DNA of 64,000 bases from positions 17,932,603 to 17,996,602 of the forward strand of contig OY783211.1 of the NCBI GenBank assembly GCA_963678705.1, read 5' to 3'. Both the position numbers and the translations under genes were made by a program. Below the pieces are notes generated by a model. It worked only from the letters and a program-made list of their open reading frames with translations, ran no database searches and was not told where the DNA came from. Below are positions 48,701 through 60,782 of this stretch, piece after piece (position 1 is the first letter of the stretch; the number at the start of each line of letters is the position of its first letter). Source of the DNA: Panorpa germanica (taxonomy: Eukaryota; Arthropoda; Insecta; Mecoptera; Panorpidae).

Positions 48701-49520
48701 ACTAGGAGCCTTATTTTGTAACTTTTTCTCTGACGTCATGAATTAGGCTAGTGTTATATTCATTTGACTTGATAATATTGGCAAAAAATCCTTCATAAAA
48801 CTTGATTAAAACGCCACTGTCTGCACTCATCGAACGTCTACAGATTTTAATCCTCGTGTTACATTGAATTGTATCTAATCCACGGTTTCATCTCCAACTG
48901 CGATCAAGGATGCTGTAAATATAATAATTGAAACTACTATAGACATTCTTTGAAAACTATTAATAAAGAGATAATGATGATATATTGCTTGTACAATAAC
49001 AATAAAATGACCTAATAAGGTATAATCACACAATTATTAATAAATATAATAAATCAAGATAAAATGTCAATTAAATACAATTTAATTATAGTGATTATTA
49101 CAAAGACTGATTGGCACGTTAGTTGTGTCACGTGATTAAAAGGATCATTTAAAAGTCATGAACTTAACTACAATGTAACGTCGAGAGTTAAGTGCAGATG
49201 AATGATTCTTTTAGATGTATTAATGTTCTTTATACTCTCTATTAGAAATATTGTATATCCAATACACTCTTGTATATTCAACTGCAGAAATCTTCCTGTG
49301 TCTGAACTATCTGACCATATTGGTAACTAACCTATAGTGTTAACGACCAAAGGTGTTACCAGAGGTAGAGTTTGTCGATAACTTTTATTCTGTAAACTAT
49401 ATAAAATCTCAACATCAAGAAATAATATTGTTAACGATAACGTCCATCGTTTAAAATAGTCAAGGAATCTGTTGATTAAAATTAAAGTATATGATCTACG
49501 TAACGCCATAAAGGCATATA
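45701..49520. other. Intergenic, simple repeats only
   Basis: AT-rich. It contains short CA microsatellites (46663-46675, 48241-48253) and pyrimidine-rich tracts near 46310-46380. No gene is supported. Confidence 0.4.
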
Positions 49521-49522
49521 AT

Positions 49523-50105
49523 GGGCTTCTATAAAAGTGTACTATATAATGATAAAGTGGGTTACTAGATCCTCAAATGTTCAATTATTTTTTAATAACT
49601 CCTTATATGTCAAGAGATATTAACAATTAAAAAAGTCATTTTGTCTCTTTAATTATTAAAGGGATTTAAAGTTGTATACATTCCAAGTTCATGTGACATC
49701 ACAATGCTTGTGTAAGGTTACCAACCTTACAGGTCATAAATCTCTGCTATATGTATTTATATATCAAAATATCAAATATTACTTACAGCTATTTCAAGGA
49801 ACAATCATATTTCAATACTATGTCTGCCTTAGAAGGGTTAAATAAAATAAAAACTTATTATTCTTTGATTTGACTTGATTATTTGACAACCAACAGCTAC
49901 AGAACATTACCACAGCACTGACCTACTCAACAAATAACTGACGTTAAAATGCATTTTACGTCATACAAATATGGCCGACCATTTCTAGCGCTAAAACTAC
50001 AATTCAAACTTTTAATTGCTATATCTCCCTCAATATTTAGATATTTAATAAAATAGACAATCAACAATTGAAAAATCGACTACTAAAAAATGAGGACACA
50101 AGCCC
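49523..50105 (-). mobile_element. AT-duplicating MITE family, copy 6 (583 bp)
   Basis: Inverted copy with AT on both sides. The left terminus keeps GGGCTT but then jumps directly to CTATAAAAGTGTACT, so about 20 bp of the end has been deleted. The right end is complete (GGACACAAGCCC). The body matches copies 1, 3, 4 and 7 closely. Confidence 0.85.
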
Positions 50106-50107
50106 AT

Positions 50108-53100
50108 TCATGATGGTGTGACGTTTTGAATATCCCGCATAATTGTGCAAAATATATATATTAGAAAATAATATTCTATAGTCATCTATATGAAATTTTA
50201 TAAATTTACTCTGAAAAGAATTGAGTCTAAAATTTTACAAATTTACACTAGATGCCCAACAAGTGGATGCGTAAAAATTCTCAAATCCCCTCAGACATCT
50301 TAATAAGAATATTTTTATTGAGATATCTCCAAGACATATAATTTGACCCTTAACTCTTTATAAGATTATATACCGCTGAAATCTTAACTTTGCGTAAACT
50401 AATAATTATTCGTAAATTATTCAGAAGTACAGTAAAAGGAGAGAAAACTGAAGGATTCGGCGGGGATTGTTGTCGAACATATGATTTTAATTTGTACTAT
50501 AATTGTACAAGACTCATGTAGAAACTGCAACACTTAAATTAGCTTGTAGTAATCTAGCAAGAAAGAAACTTGGCCTTAGAATATTAGCGTTAGAATTAGT
50601 TTGTGCCAAGTTGGCAAATGTGAAACCTATACAAGACAATTTTATACCTGAGAATCATTTAGAAAAGTCAATTATATTACTAATACTTATTTATCGTAAA
50701 AATTATGCTGAATAAGTCATAAGTTGAGGGTAGCAGTGTGAAAGAGTCCTAAAAGTCATGCGAATTGTTGATGACCAAGTGGTAAATTTCTCTTGTTAAT
50801 TATTTGATTTTTCTTTATGAAACCTGGTAAAATAAAACCGTGGTGCTTATAATACTGAATATATTACATGTACAACATTTTCCCGTAAAGCTCTAGTATT
50901 GCCAACCTCCGTACATAACTAATACTCGTACACTGCATTTATTTGCAACGCCTACGATGTTATGAAATTATCGATAAACGCGTAAACGTGAATGTCTTTA
51001 TTCAGGCGCAAGAAGTGTTGCAAGATTTAGAAGAAAATTATCGTAAATTAATGAAATTACGTTTAATCGTTTGTAACAGGTCATAGGTTAATGTCTGTGT
51101 GTGTTTACTATTATTAAACAGATTATAGATTGGATACATCTTGATTTCACACATCGTCATCTTAACACTTCATATTAAGTGATACTAAACTTTAAATATG
51201 TAAAGATGGATAAATATATTTACAGTTATTGTACATTTTTTTCAATAATGTAATAGTGGTACTAAACAAATATATGAATGGGTTAAAGTTAGAGTGGTAT
51301 AAGTCAATTTTCAAAAACAAAAAAATAGGCAAAGGATTCATAAAACTGGGTGCTCTTTGATTATAGAAATAATAGTTTCGACCCAATTTCCTACTGCTGT
51401 AAATTTAATTTTAAATCAGTCTTAACGATTTAACGAAGTCGCCCAAAGTAAGTATTCTTTTCAGGTATACATTGTTGTTAGTTATATCAGAATATCTTCC
51501 TCATAGATAGTACTATGAAAATCAAACACACGGAATCAAGTGGAAAACAATGGAAAAAACCTTTGTGAATGTTTCTGACAAAATACGAGTACTTCCAACC
51601 CACTACAATAAAGTTTTCCGGAATTTAAAATATTGCACAATCTGTGTTAGCTCTTACCACCCGGAGAGCACTGAGAGTGTTCAGAGTGTTTCTGTATATT
51701 GCATAGTGTTACCGAATCGTGACTTGTCATTGTCTGCCAGCTGCCTCAAGAATCCGACAATCCTCTCAACAGCAGAGTAAGAGTTCGCGAAGTAACACAA
51801 CAATGCAATTGTCTTGTTGCAGTTGTAAAGAAAGAAAATAATTTAGTGTAGAAATGCAGTTACAATACCAACATACAAATAATATCACTTTAACTTTATT
51901 GTGTTCGTATTATAACATTTTGATTTGTATGTTGGTAACATTCAACATAGCGTTAGATAATATAGATTTACTTTATTAAAAAATGCAAAAGAAAAATTGG
52001 ATCTTAAAAATTTAGGAACAAAGCCTACCGCAGGTTAAGCAAGTGTGCAAAAATATGAAAGAAGAACAAGGAGCGTCTTGAAAGCAATGTTTGGAAGATT
52101 ATTACAATAGATCACTTTTATAAATTACAAAATGGTCTTTATACTTAACTGCCATTAGACTTATAGGTTCGTATCACTATCACCTCAAATAATATCGCTG
52201 GAAACTGCAAATAGAAATTAACACCCTTTGTTGAGCTAGCAAAAGTTGGTCAAGATGACCAGTTAAGAAAAAATAACACTAGATCGTTCTCCTGAACTTG
52301 TTACCAAATATTGGAACAATTTAACATTTGTATTTCTTAATTAATTACTTACTAAGTCTCCTTAGTTCTGCGCAGTAATCTTATGAGTCAACAAAGTCCA
52401 TTAGGGCCTGGTTTTAGGTGACTTACCAATGACATAACGGCGCTAATGGATTAGTCATATAAGTATTTGATATGCTATTATTTAATTATGATCTACTTTC
52501 AAACCATTAGATATAAATTTATCACACTGCTGGTTGAAAGGTTAACGAAAAGCGATAGTTGTGCAATAATTTGTCACTTGTAATATGCCCTTTTATGACG
52601 GAAATCAGAGGTCTTCAAACTTTTATGATCGTGTGCCACTATGGAAGTATATAAGTGCGGTACTTGTAATTTCAGCCTTCTTCTGGGTTTGGTTGTAACA
52701 CGATGTAACACCATCAAAACTGCCAACATAGTAGAAGGTGATAGGATATATATTAAATACATAAGGAAACATCTTTAGAAGAACCTCCCAAGTAACTCAT
52801 AATATTGTAAATAGGTTACTTCGATCACGAACTTCAATTCGTAAGGAGTTCAAAGAACGAACTTGAGTTAACAATAAATTCGCTATTACTCAAATTTCAT
52901 TACATACTTTATGGTTTATGAAATGATATAGCTTTCGAGATCACTGACTTCTAAATGATAGTTGTTAACCGCGCAAAATATAGAATTAATTTCAATTAAG
53001 TGAACGCCCAAAAATATAAATAATTATAAATGAGATCGTGTCGTTTTTTATACATTTTATCAAAATAACAATAAATTAATATTAAACATTAAAAGGTATT

Positions 53101-54801
53101 ACGAAAGACTACATTAATAATAAACATCATATTAAGATAAATATAGATCACATACATTTATTAGAAAATTACTTTCGAAAGCAGAAATAAAGAAACCCAC
53201 ATTTAAAAATTAATATAAATAAAAATGAAGAAAAAAAATCATACTCATATTTTTTGTGGTCTATTATCTGCACTAATGGTTCTAGTTATTTGCCGCTGAT
53301 TTGAATGTGAGAAAAAAAATGATTTATCAAACTTGTTGCAAGGACTGCAACTCGAATATTCGTGGAGACTATGTGCTGTGGCAGGGATGTACAAACAGTA
53401 GACCGCGAGTTCAATATATTTAAAAGTTAAAAATGTCTTTAGCAATAGAGTTATTTTTTATTAAGTCTGTGAATGGTTTGATAAATTGTGTTACAAACAT
53501 TGCTAAAGAATGTGACAGTCTCTGTGTTTTATTCGTTTTCAAGGTAATACGAGATTCTCGGTTGACGGCGTATTAAATTCTATTTATACATAATATCTAT
53601 AATCTTTCATTATTTTCTTTCTAGTCAGTATACTTTTCGATAAAAAATTCGCTCTTCCTATGTGTTTTAGTATCTCCTTCTCTATTTTACAAACATATTC
53701 TATATACTACCTCTTCTTTTTTCTAATATTTATCTCTATCTTATCTTACTGTCTTCTTCATTGTTGTTATTATTCATCCTTTGGTTTTTTTTCTCTTTCT
53801 CCGTCTAAATTTTCTGTCTATCCAATTACATGCATCTCACTCAGTTCTAAGAACTTCATACAATTCCTCGGTCGTTTGCTGTACTCATACTAATCACAAT
53901 AGTTAGTTAACTTAGACACTTAAAGCACAAATAAAAGCCGACCTTGTAGCAGCTACTGGATTTCTTTTTAACTGAAGAATCCAACTCGGGCAACAGCATT
54001 TATTTCAAAATATTTGCTTAGCGCGGTGAGTAAAGTTTGTATGCCCCTGAAAAATACTCATATCAACAAAAAATAAAAGATTGTGCAAAATGGGTCTAAT
54101 GCACCGAAACAAACGTGTTCCAACCTAATTACAAAGTCGAGCATCAAAGCTTAATTCGGCGACAGTAACGCTAAGTCATAAATGCATTAAATGAAACTAG
54201 AATGCTGCTTAAATAAATCTATTTTAATCGATTAAGAACAGCGTGAGAAATATTCGACAATTAAAACTAAACAATGTATGCTATATGTAGCAATCATTGG
54301 TTTTAATACAATAAATAATGGCGGTATACGTATGTGTGGGAATATATACATAAACATATGTATGTCAATACGATCGTTCAAGATAAAAGAAGCTTGTTCA
54401 AATATCTTTAAATATAGATTTTTGTTAATAGATTAGAATAGAAATGTGTAATTCAAAAATTAAATTCACTAGAAAGAAATTTGTAAATATTTTATTTGTT
54501 TATTTACTTGAAATATTTATTTATCAACCACATTTATAAGGCGTTTGTTTTGAAAGCAGAGAAAGGCTTGCTTATTTCTTAGTAGGAATAGGAAAGAGTT
54601 TTAAGCTGGCAAAATAACTTTCACTGTTTATAAGGGTAGAAGAGGACATTGAATTCATTGACAAAGCGTTGGACAAATTTGGATAACAATCTAGTCGCCT
54701 TAAGTTTTTATTCAAACAGCAACTTCAATAAAAAAATATTGTTTCTTAATCATTTCTGTGTATTTTCATTTATCCGTTGTTTAACAGTTATTTCTTGTTC
54801 C
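50108..54801. other. Intergenic, one dispersed fragment
   Basis: The segment 50505-50640 contains two related blocks of about 35 nt around TTAGTTTGTGCCAAGTTGGC, and a similar block appears at 63073-63110. A shared fragment at 54628-54695 is listed separately. No genes are supported. Confidence 0.4.
54628..54695. repeat. Dispersed repeat fragment shared with 22712-22775
   Basis: TTGAATTCATT, then CAAAG, then ACAAATTTGGA occur in the same order and spacing as in the kinesin intron fragment. The parent element is unknown. Confidence 0.45.
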
Positions 54802-55712
54802 TAAGGGGGCGTCCATAAATTACGTGAGGTGTTTTTTTTAATTTTCTGTTCCTCCCTCCCCCCTGGTGAGATGTCGTGAGATTTTATTCAACCCCCTCCC
54901 CCATCCCCCAATCTCACGTGAGATTTTCCAAAATGTGGGCTGCTACTCAGCTCTCAGCAGATGTCTGTAGTCGTGTATTAGGGGGTGTATTGGAGTTCTT
55001 TAGCATTAATATAATTTATTATGAGAGCAAACTTTAACTTTAATTTTTATCGATACACTACTGGTATTAAAGGGACTTTAGCATTTATTATATATCTGAG
55101 TTCTGGTGGGCGTGAATTTAAATTTAGTTCTATCGTATTGGTATCGGCATCCGTGTCCATGATTCACTGAAATACAAACATAAACTGCATGCAGAACATA
55201 CCCATGTCGCCGATAGATTTCATTTGACTCGTATTGCACCGTAACAACAAGCGATCTTAGGTATCCCCTCCAGTCTGAGGCGGCTTTTTGCATTTACAAA
55301 GGTTCGGATAGGGTATCGTTGTAGTAGTGGTAACGCTTGGATAAAATTCGCCTTTATTCGGTTCTACTGTGCGAGGTAGTGCCGCCCGTATTCGGACGGC
55401 TTTGTAGCGTGCAGTCTAAGAGCTCCAGAGCGATCTCATTACATTTACATGGTTCGGATAGGTAAAGCGTAGTAGCCCGTATACGTCCGGCAGAAATTCG
55501 CTTAAATACGGTCCCATACTGAGACAGGCCTTAAGCATGTACAATCTAGATTAAATGGACCAAAATAGTATAATTTTTTTTTGTTTCAATCAGAAAAAAA
55601 ATTGCGTGATATTTGCCGAGACCCCCCCTCTCTCCAACGGAAGATTAGATGAGATTTGACTAGACCCCCTCCCCCCCTTAAACATCTCACGTAATTTATG
55701 GACGCCCCCTAA
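54802..55712. mobile_element. 905-bp element with GGGGGCGTCC ends and TAA duplication (Harbinger-like)
   Basis: The element spans 54805-55709. The left end GGGGGCGTCCATAAATTACG is matched inverted by CGTAATTTATGGACGCCCCC, and each end continues into C-rich tracts. TAA flanks both sides, which fits the 3-bp TWA duplication of PIF/Harbinger elements. The class is inferred from that only. The interior has no transposase; a 71-codon minus-strand frame (55078-55293) is not recognisable. Confidence 0.75.
55291..55560. repeat. Internal direct duplication inside the 905-bp element
   Basis: CATTTACAAAGGTTCGGATAG (first unit, near 55291) and CATTTACATGGTTCGGATAGG (second, near 55442) begin two related units about 151 bp apart. 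The shared sequence continues through GTAGTAG and AAATTCGC blocks with divergence. Confidence 0.55.
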
Positions 55713-57285
55713 CCTAAAACCCGTAACCTGATTTAGATGCCTGTGTTCTTACTTAATTTAGATATACAGAATCTGAATAAAATATGTCTTTAATACGCCA
55801 GGATTCAACTTAATACACAGCTTGTAGTAATTACAATTGTTGAATAAACGCGATCTGCATTAATGGTATAACAATAGACAATAAAACAAATAGAAACAAA
55901 CAAACGATTAGTACTAGATTTCACCAAAAGATACCGCTGTGTTCAAGTACATATCTCTTAGATAAAGCACCATACTCAACAATACCTATACACGCTGTTA
56001 ATTTAAAATCATTATTATAAGTGTTATCCAGGTATTTACAAATATTTTAATACTTTTTTTACCATTCATTCCCACAGTTATTTTACCCCAGCAAAAGCAA
56101 AAGCAAAAGCTGTAGCCATTGCCATAGCGTGATCGTTGATGTAATGTGGTAACAACATAACCTAACTTTTTTAACTTACACATTTTATACATGTTATTAC
56201 ATTATATTATAAGTATACTAGCGCCGCGTTGTGTGATTTAAAGTAACCACATTACCACATCAACCACAATTGTGTACAATTGTACATGCACAATAGAATG
56301 TTGGTGCAATAATCAATCAGGTTAATGCGTTTACATGCAATTGTTGTTGAAAAGTTCATTGAATAAAAAAATACTTTCGTTCATATGGGAATATTATGGT
56401 TTTATTTATTTACATAAGTTATTTTCATCGATATATAATTAAAACATTCGTATATTATTTAACAAAACTAGATTTTAAACACCTTATGCTAATAGGCAGA
56501 AATGTAGATTTATTTTTCAAGAAACCGAAAAAGAGACCACAGAAGGTAAGTTTTGTTATGTTACATAAACCTTAAATGCACTTGTGTTTGTGACTTGGTA
56601 ACTACTTTCTTTCTGTCTATACAAAATAGTTCTTACCATAAGAATCCTTGAAGAACTTCAAACATTTGGTTCAGTATAACACTACCATCAATGTATGAAA
56701 TTGATTTGATCTAGAAGGTTCTATATTTGACCATCTGCATATTACTTTTTTGCAAACTTTTTGTGCTAGTGCGTGGCATAAAGCATACTTAGTGTATATG
56801 GAAATAACCAGAACGCAGGTCGTATTTCCTTATTAGACTAAGATGTACATATCAGTAATTAATATAAATTGAAACGTGTATCTAATGCAGAGAAAGAAAG
56901 AATGACTTCACATGTCTCTACGCATGCGTGTGAATGTTGCGGTCTCTCTGTGTTTCACGTTTGTATTCGAATCTTTCGCTGTTTCATTACCTGTACTGAG
57001 GTATACAGGTATACAGATATATTGTATACACACGCATGCTGTCAAACGTCAATCAAACATCACACTAAACAGGTAACAGATGGCTGCACGGCACTGCGCT
57101 GCTGTTAGAGCTTTCTGCTTTTGTAAGACTGGAATTACTCGTAGATAATTATATAAAATCATAAATAATGTATTGTCATTTATTGCTATTATGTCTGCAC
57201 TTGGTTTAAATTTACCAAATCAGTTCAGTCACGTGATCTTATTCTACAGCATGATGAAAAAATTATTTTTGTTTTTTAAATTCAA
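55713..57285. other. Intergenic, no recognised features
   Basis: AT-rich. A 79-codon frame at 56869-57108 has many Cys residues but no splice or family support, so it is not called. Confidence 0.4.
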
Positions 57286-57287
57286 AT

Positions 57288-57921
57288 GGGCTTGTGTCCT
57301 CATTTTTTAGTGGTCGATTTTTCAATTGTTGATTGAAATTGATGTTAATAAATGTGTATTGGCGTGTCTATTTTATTAAATATCTAAATATTGACGAAGA
57401 TATAGCAATTAAAAGTTTTAATTGTAGTTTTAGCGCTAGAAATGGTCGCCCATATTTGTATGACGTGAAATGCATTTTAACGTCAGTTATTTGTTGAATA
57501 GGTCAATGCGGTGGTAATGTTTTGTAGCTGTTGGTAGTCAAATAATCAAGTCAAATCAAAGAATAATAAGTTTTTATTTTATTTAACCCTGCTAAGGCAG
57601 ACGTACTATTGAAATTTTATTGTTCCTTGAAATAGCTGTAAATATTTTTTGACAATTTTGATATATAAATACATATAGCAGAGATTTATGAGCTGTAAGG
57701 TTGGTAGCCTTACACTAGGATTGTGATGTCACATGCACTTGGAATGTGTGCAACGTTGAATGCCTTTAATAATTAAAGAGACAAAATTACTTTTTTAATT
57801 GTTAATATCTTTTAACATATAAAGACTTATTAAAAAATAATTGAACATTTAAGGTTCTAGTAACCCACTTTATCAATATATAGTACACTTTTGTAGAAAT
57901 TAAGACATAGGACACAGGCCC
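57288..57921 (+). mobile_element. AT-duplicating MITE family, copy 7 (634 bp)
   Basis: Full-length copy with GGGCTTGTGTCCT and AGGACACAGGCCC ends and AT flanks. It is close in sequence to copies 1 and 4. Confidence 0.87.
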
Positions 57922-57923
57922 AT

Positions 57924-59958
57924 TAGATTGCTGACAATTTTTGATGAAATTATTCTGGTAGTAATAAAGCGATAGAAATCTTTTTTAAACATCCTCCAAT
58001 AATTAGGAGAGGACACAATCCGAATGCCATGGCGCTCTTCTTCGATCCGGGTGCACGAAGTACCATCTTTTCGACCTTGTTCTTCTGTTGTAAGCTCTTT
58101 ATTGAAACTGTTTTAAATGTTTAAGTGTTAAATGTTGAGTTTAAGTTGATGTGTTATATAAATGCAATTTCGTGGTTATTGGGAACATATTATGCAATTA
58201 TAAACGATTACCCAACCCTATATTCAGTCTAATCAACATATAAAAACATTGCTACATGCAATATTTGTCTAATTTTAAGGTTATAATTAAAATCATGCAA
58301 TCCTTTCACTTAATTAATCTTAACGTGTTTGAATTTGCAAATTTTTTCTTACATATAAACGGTAAAAACATATCTCATTTAAAATACAATATTTCACGAA
58401 CCAATTTTCTCATCACTTGTATTTTTTATAAGTTCCTATCTGACTATACCTATCAATTATTTATAAACAACATCGGTTGATGAAAATATGATTTCTAGTG
58501 GTTTCCTAATGTCTACGTATTTCCCACACACTTCAACAACCACTCAGGTGTGCGATCCGCGGATGCCCCACTCGTGCCCCTTTTCTTTTTTCAACATAAC
58601 CTCAAACCGCAGCCTCGGGCTTGATTCATTTCATTTTGTTTTTAGTTTTGTTATTTTTTTTTTCTTTCTTTTATCGTACACACACAGGTGCGTGTGGAAC
58701 AGGGAGCGCAGCGCAATGACTCGGTTTTATTAATGTATTTTACAAGTTAATTATGGTATTATTAATTCAAAAGTACTCGTAAAATCATTTCAATTAGAAA
58801 GAGAACACTTTTATTATCATACAAATAACTGTAGAAGAGAACATATCTAAAAGGGCCAACTAATTTGGTAAATGCCAATTATTTTATATGTAGGTAAGTT
58901 TTGAGCTTATTGATTAGCCAACTTAAATAGAAAAAGGTAAATTCGTATTCTTCTTGGCACTTAGAAAGGACACAGAATAAATCATTTCAAAGACAAACTG
59001 TCGATTCGGAGTATGAGTAAAACGGTTGCAGATTTTAAAACATCTTAATTTTGCCCTTTTACAGAAACTTTGTCAAAAATTGACTATATTTAATTATTCT
59101 TCTTTCTGTGGCAGGTCTACTTTCAGCAGACTGAAGATGGGGATGTTTCAGGACTTAATAAAATTAAGTGTTACTAGACAGTGCCAGATTGCACTTGTTA
59201 TAAATACATTGTTTTTTTCTTAATTTAATTTATTTAACGCCCGCGTCTTTCTGATGCTGAGTCCTATCAACGACGACCTCGTATTTTGTTGGTAGTTTTT
59301 GTAAGGTATTGTCACTTGAAGACATTGTAGTCTAGCATCAGTTATAAATAAACTTGTTGTAAGATTAATAAGTGCGTACAAAGCGTATGTATTTTATGAT
59401 TTCTCTGTGATATTTAAATATTACCTTATCTACGAAAATATTGTATGATATTTTTTATTAACAATTTAATAAGCGTTCTTATTTGTTACGATATTGTGGC
59501 TGCTACACTTTGGTGTCAATATATCCGATTCTTCAACCTACTCGTCTTCCTGAACGCAACGAAGGAGCTGACAATTGGATCAAGGTTTGTTCAGCCTACA
59601 ACACAACTTTTTATTGAATAAAATTGCATCATAATTTACACTAGTCATAGTCAATTTTTTTTTATCAACTCATAATTTATTGCATTCAAATAAGCTCTCC
59701 TCAATATCGCAGCATCGAAACCACTGCGATGGTCGGTGGCAGTAGCGGTGGCAGTGGCGGTGGCGGTGGCCCAATAAACAAGACGACTTTCACAATACGA
59801 TGGCAGTCACACAACGTCATATATTATTTTGGAAGCAATGTAAAATACTCGAAGCATAATGGATTATAATTAAAAACTTCTTCAAGTTTGCCGTTCACTA
59901 AGTTAAGACACGTCTCCACTGGTTCAAGATACACTAATTTACTACGAGCAAAATACAA
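57924..59958. other. Intergenic, no recognised genes
   Basis: A somewhat GC-richer patch at 58535-58620 and a stretch at 59246-59600 with LTR-like texture are the only breaks in AT-rich sequence; neither can be assigned. Confidence 0.4.
59735..59770. repeat. GGTGGC hexanucleotide tandem repeat
   Basis: Six 6-bp units of GGTGGC / AGTAGC / AGTGGC type in register. Confidence 0.85.
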
Positions 59959-60135
59959 CCAAGTAAACAATTTGGTGAAATGTTACGCCATATGAAGCTT
60001 CTGTCACTTTTCTTTAATTGTAGTTCGCATCAATTCTTTCGGCGTTTGGATTCTGACAGGTGAAGTGGTTTTTGCCATTTGTAGCACATAAGAGTGAATG
60101 TGAATTTTATATGAACAACTGTGAGCAAAATTTTT
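59959..60135 (+). mobile_element. CCCAGTAAACA repeat family, copy C, 3'-truncated and uninterrupted
   Basis: Starts CCAAGTAAACAATTTGGTGAA and shares TAGTTCGCATCAA, GACAGGTGAAGTGG, GCCATTTGTAG and TTTCATGG with copies A and B. Similarity fades after about 60135. Both positions hit by MITEs in the other copies are empty here. Confidence 0.6.
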
Positions 60136-60413
60136 CATGGTAAATAATGGCACAAATTTTTTAATGGGTAATATACGTCAATGTTTTTTGCAACGAGATT
60201 ACAATTTTTGATGTTGTTTTGAAGATGTGGTATCAGTCAATGGTAGACGAATCAAAATCGGGCTCAAAACATTAAACCCAGTTGCAAATTCTTGTTGTAC
60301 ATATTATTTTTAAATACATTTGCTTAGTGTTTTGCCAATTTAAAGTACAACTCAAATATTCAACTTATTGCAACAAAATTGAACTCTCTGTTACTCTCTG
60401 GTACTCTTATACA

Positions 60414-60782
60414 CAGGGGCGGCCTTAGCCATTACGAGGCCCCGGGCTGTAGATCTTTGCGAGACACTTGTTCTTTGTATAATTTATGTAAACTGTAAGT
60501 AAGTATTTTTGATGATAATTGACGAGAAATAAAATTTTATATTAGAAGTGTTATTAAAGTTAACAAGCTCAAAGACGACAAATATTGATGATGATAAACT
60601 AAGGCACATGAATGCTTTAAAAGATATACGCAGTGATTCTAGTGGAATTTCTAAAGAGCGAGGCGCGAAATTCAAATACATATATAGTAATGAATTAATA
60701 ATTGTTACGCGAGAATGCGAGGCTCCTACAAGAGCGAGGCCTCGGGCGGTTGCCCTGTTTGTCATCCCCTAAGGCGCCTCTG
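60414..60782. mobile_element. hAT-type MITE (369 bp), copy 2
   Basis: Ends CAGGGGCGGCCTTAG and CTAAGGCGCCTCTG, with flanking 8-bp duplication CTTATACA / CTTATATA (7 of 8). The interior is the reverse complement of the element at 23075-23448 with moderate divergence. It is non-coding despite open frames on both strands. Confidence 0.85.

Noticed and set aside
59246-59600. Possible solo LTR (TATA-like and GGTGTCA primer-site-like sequence)
   Set aside because: No matching terminal TG...CA pair or target duplication could be defined.
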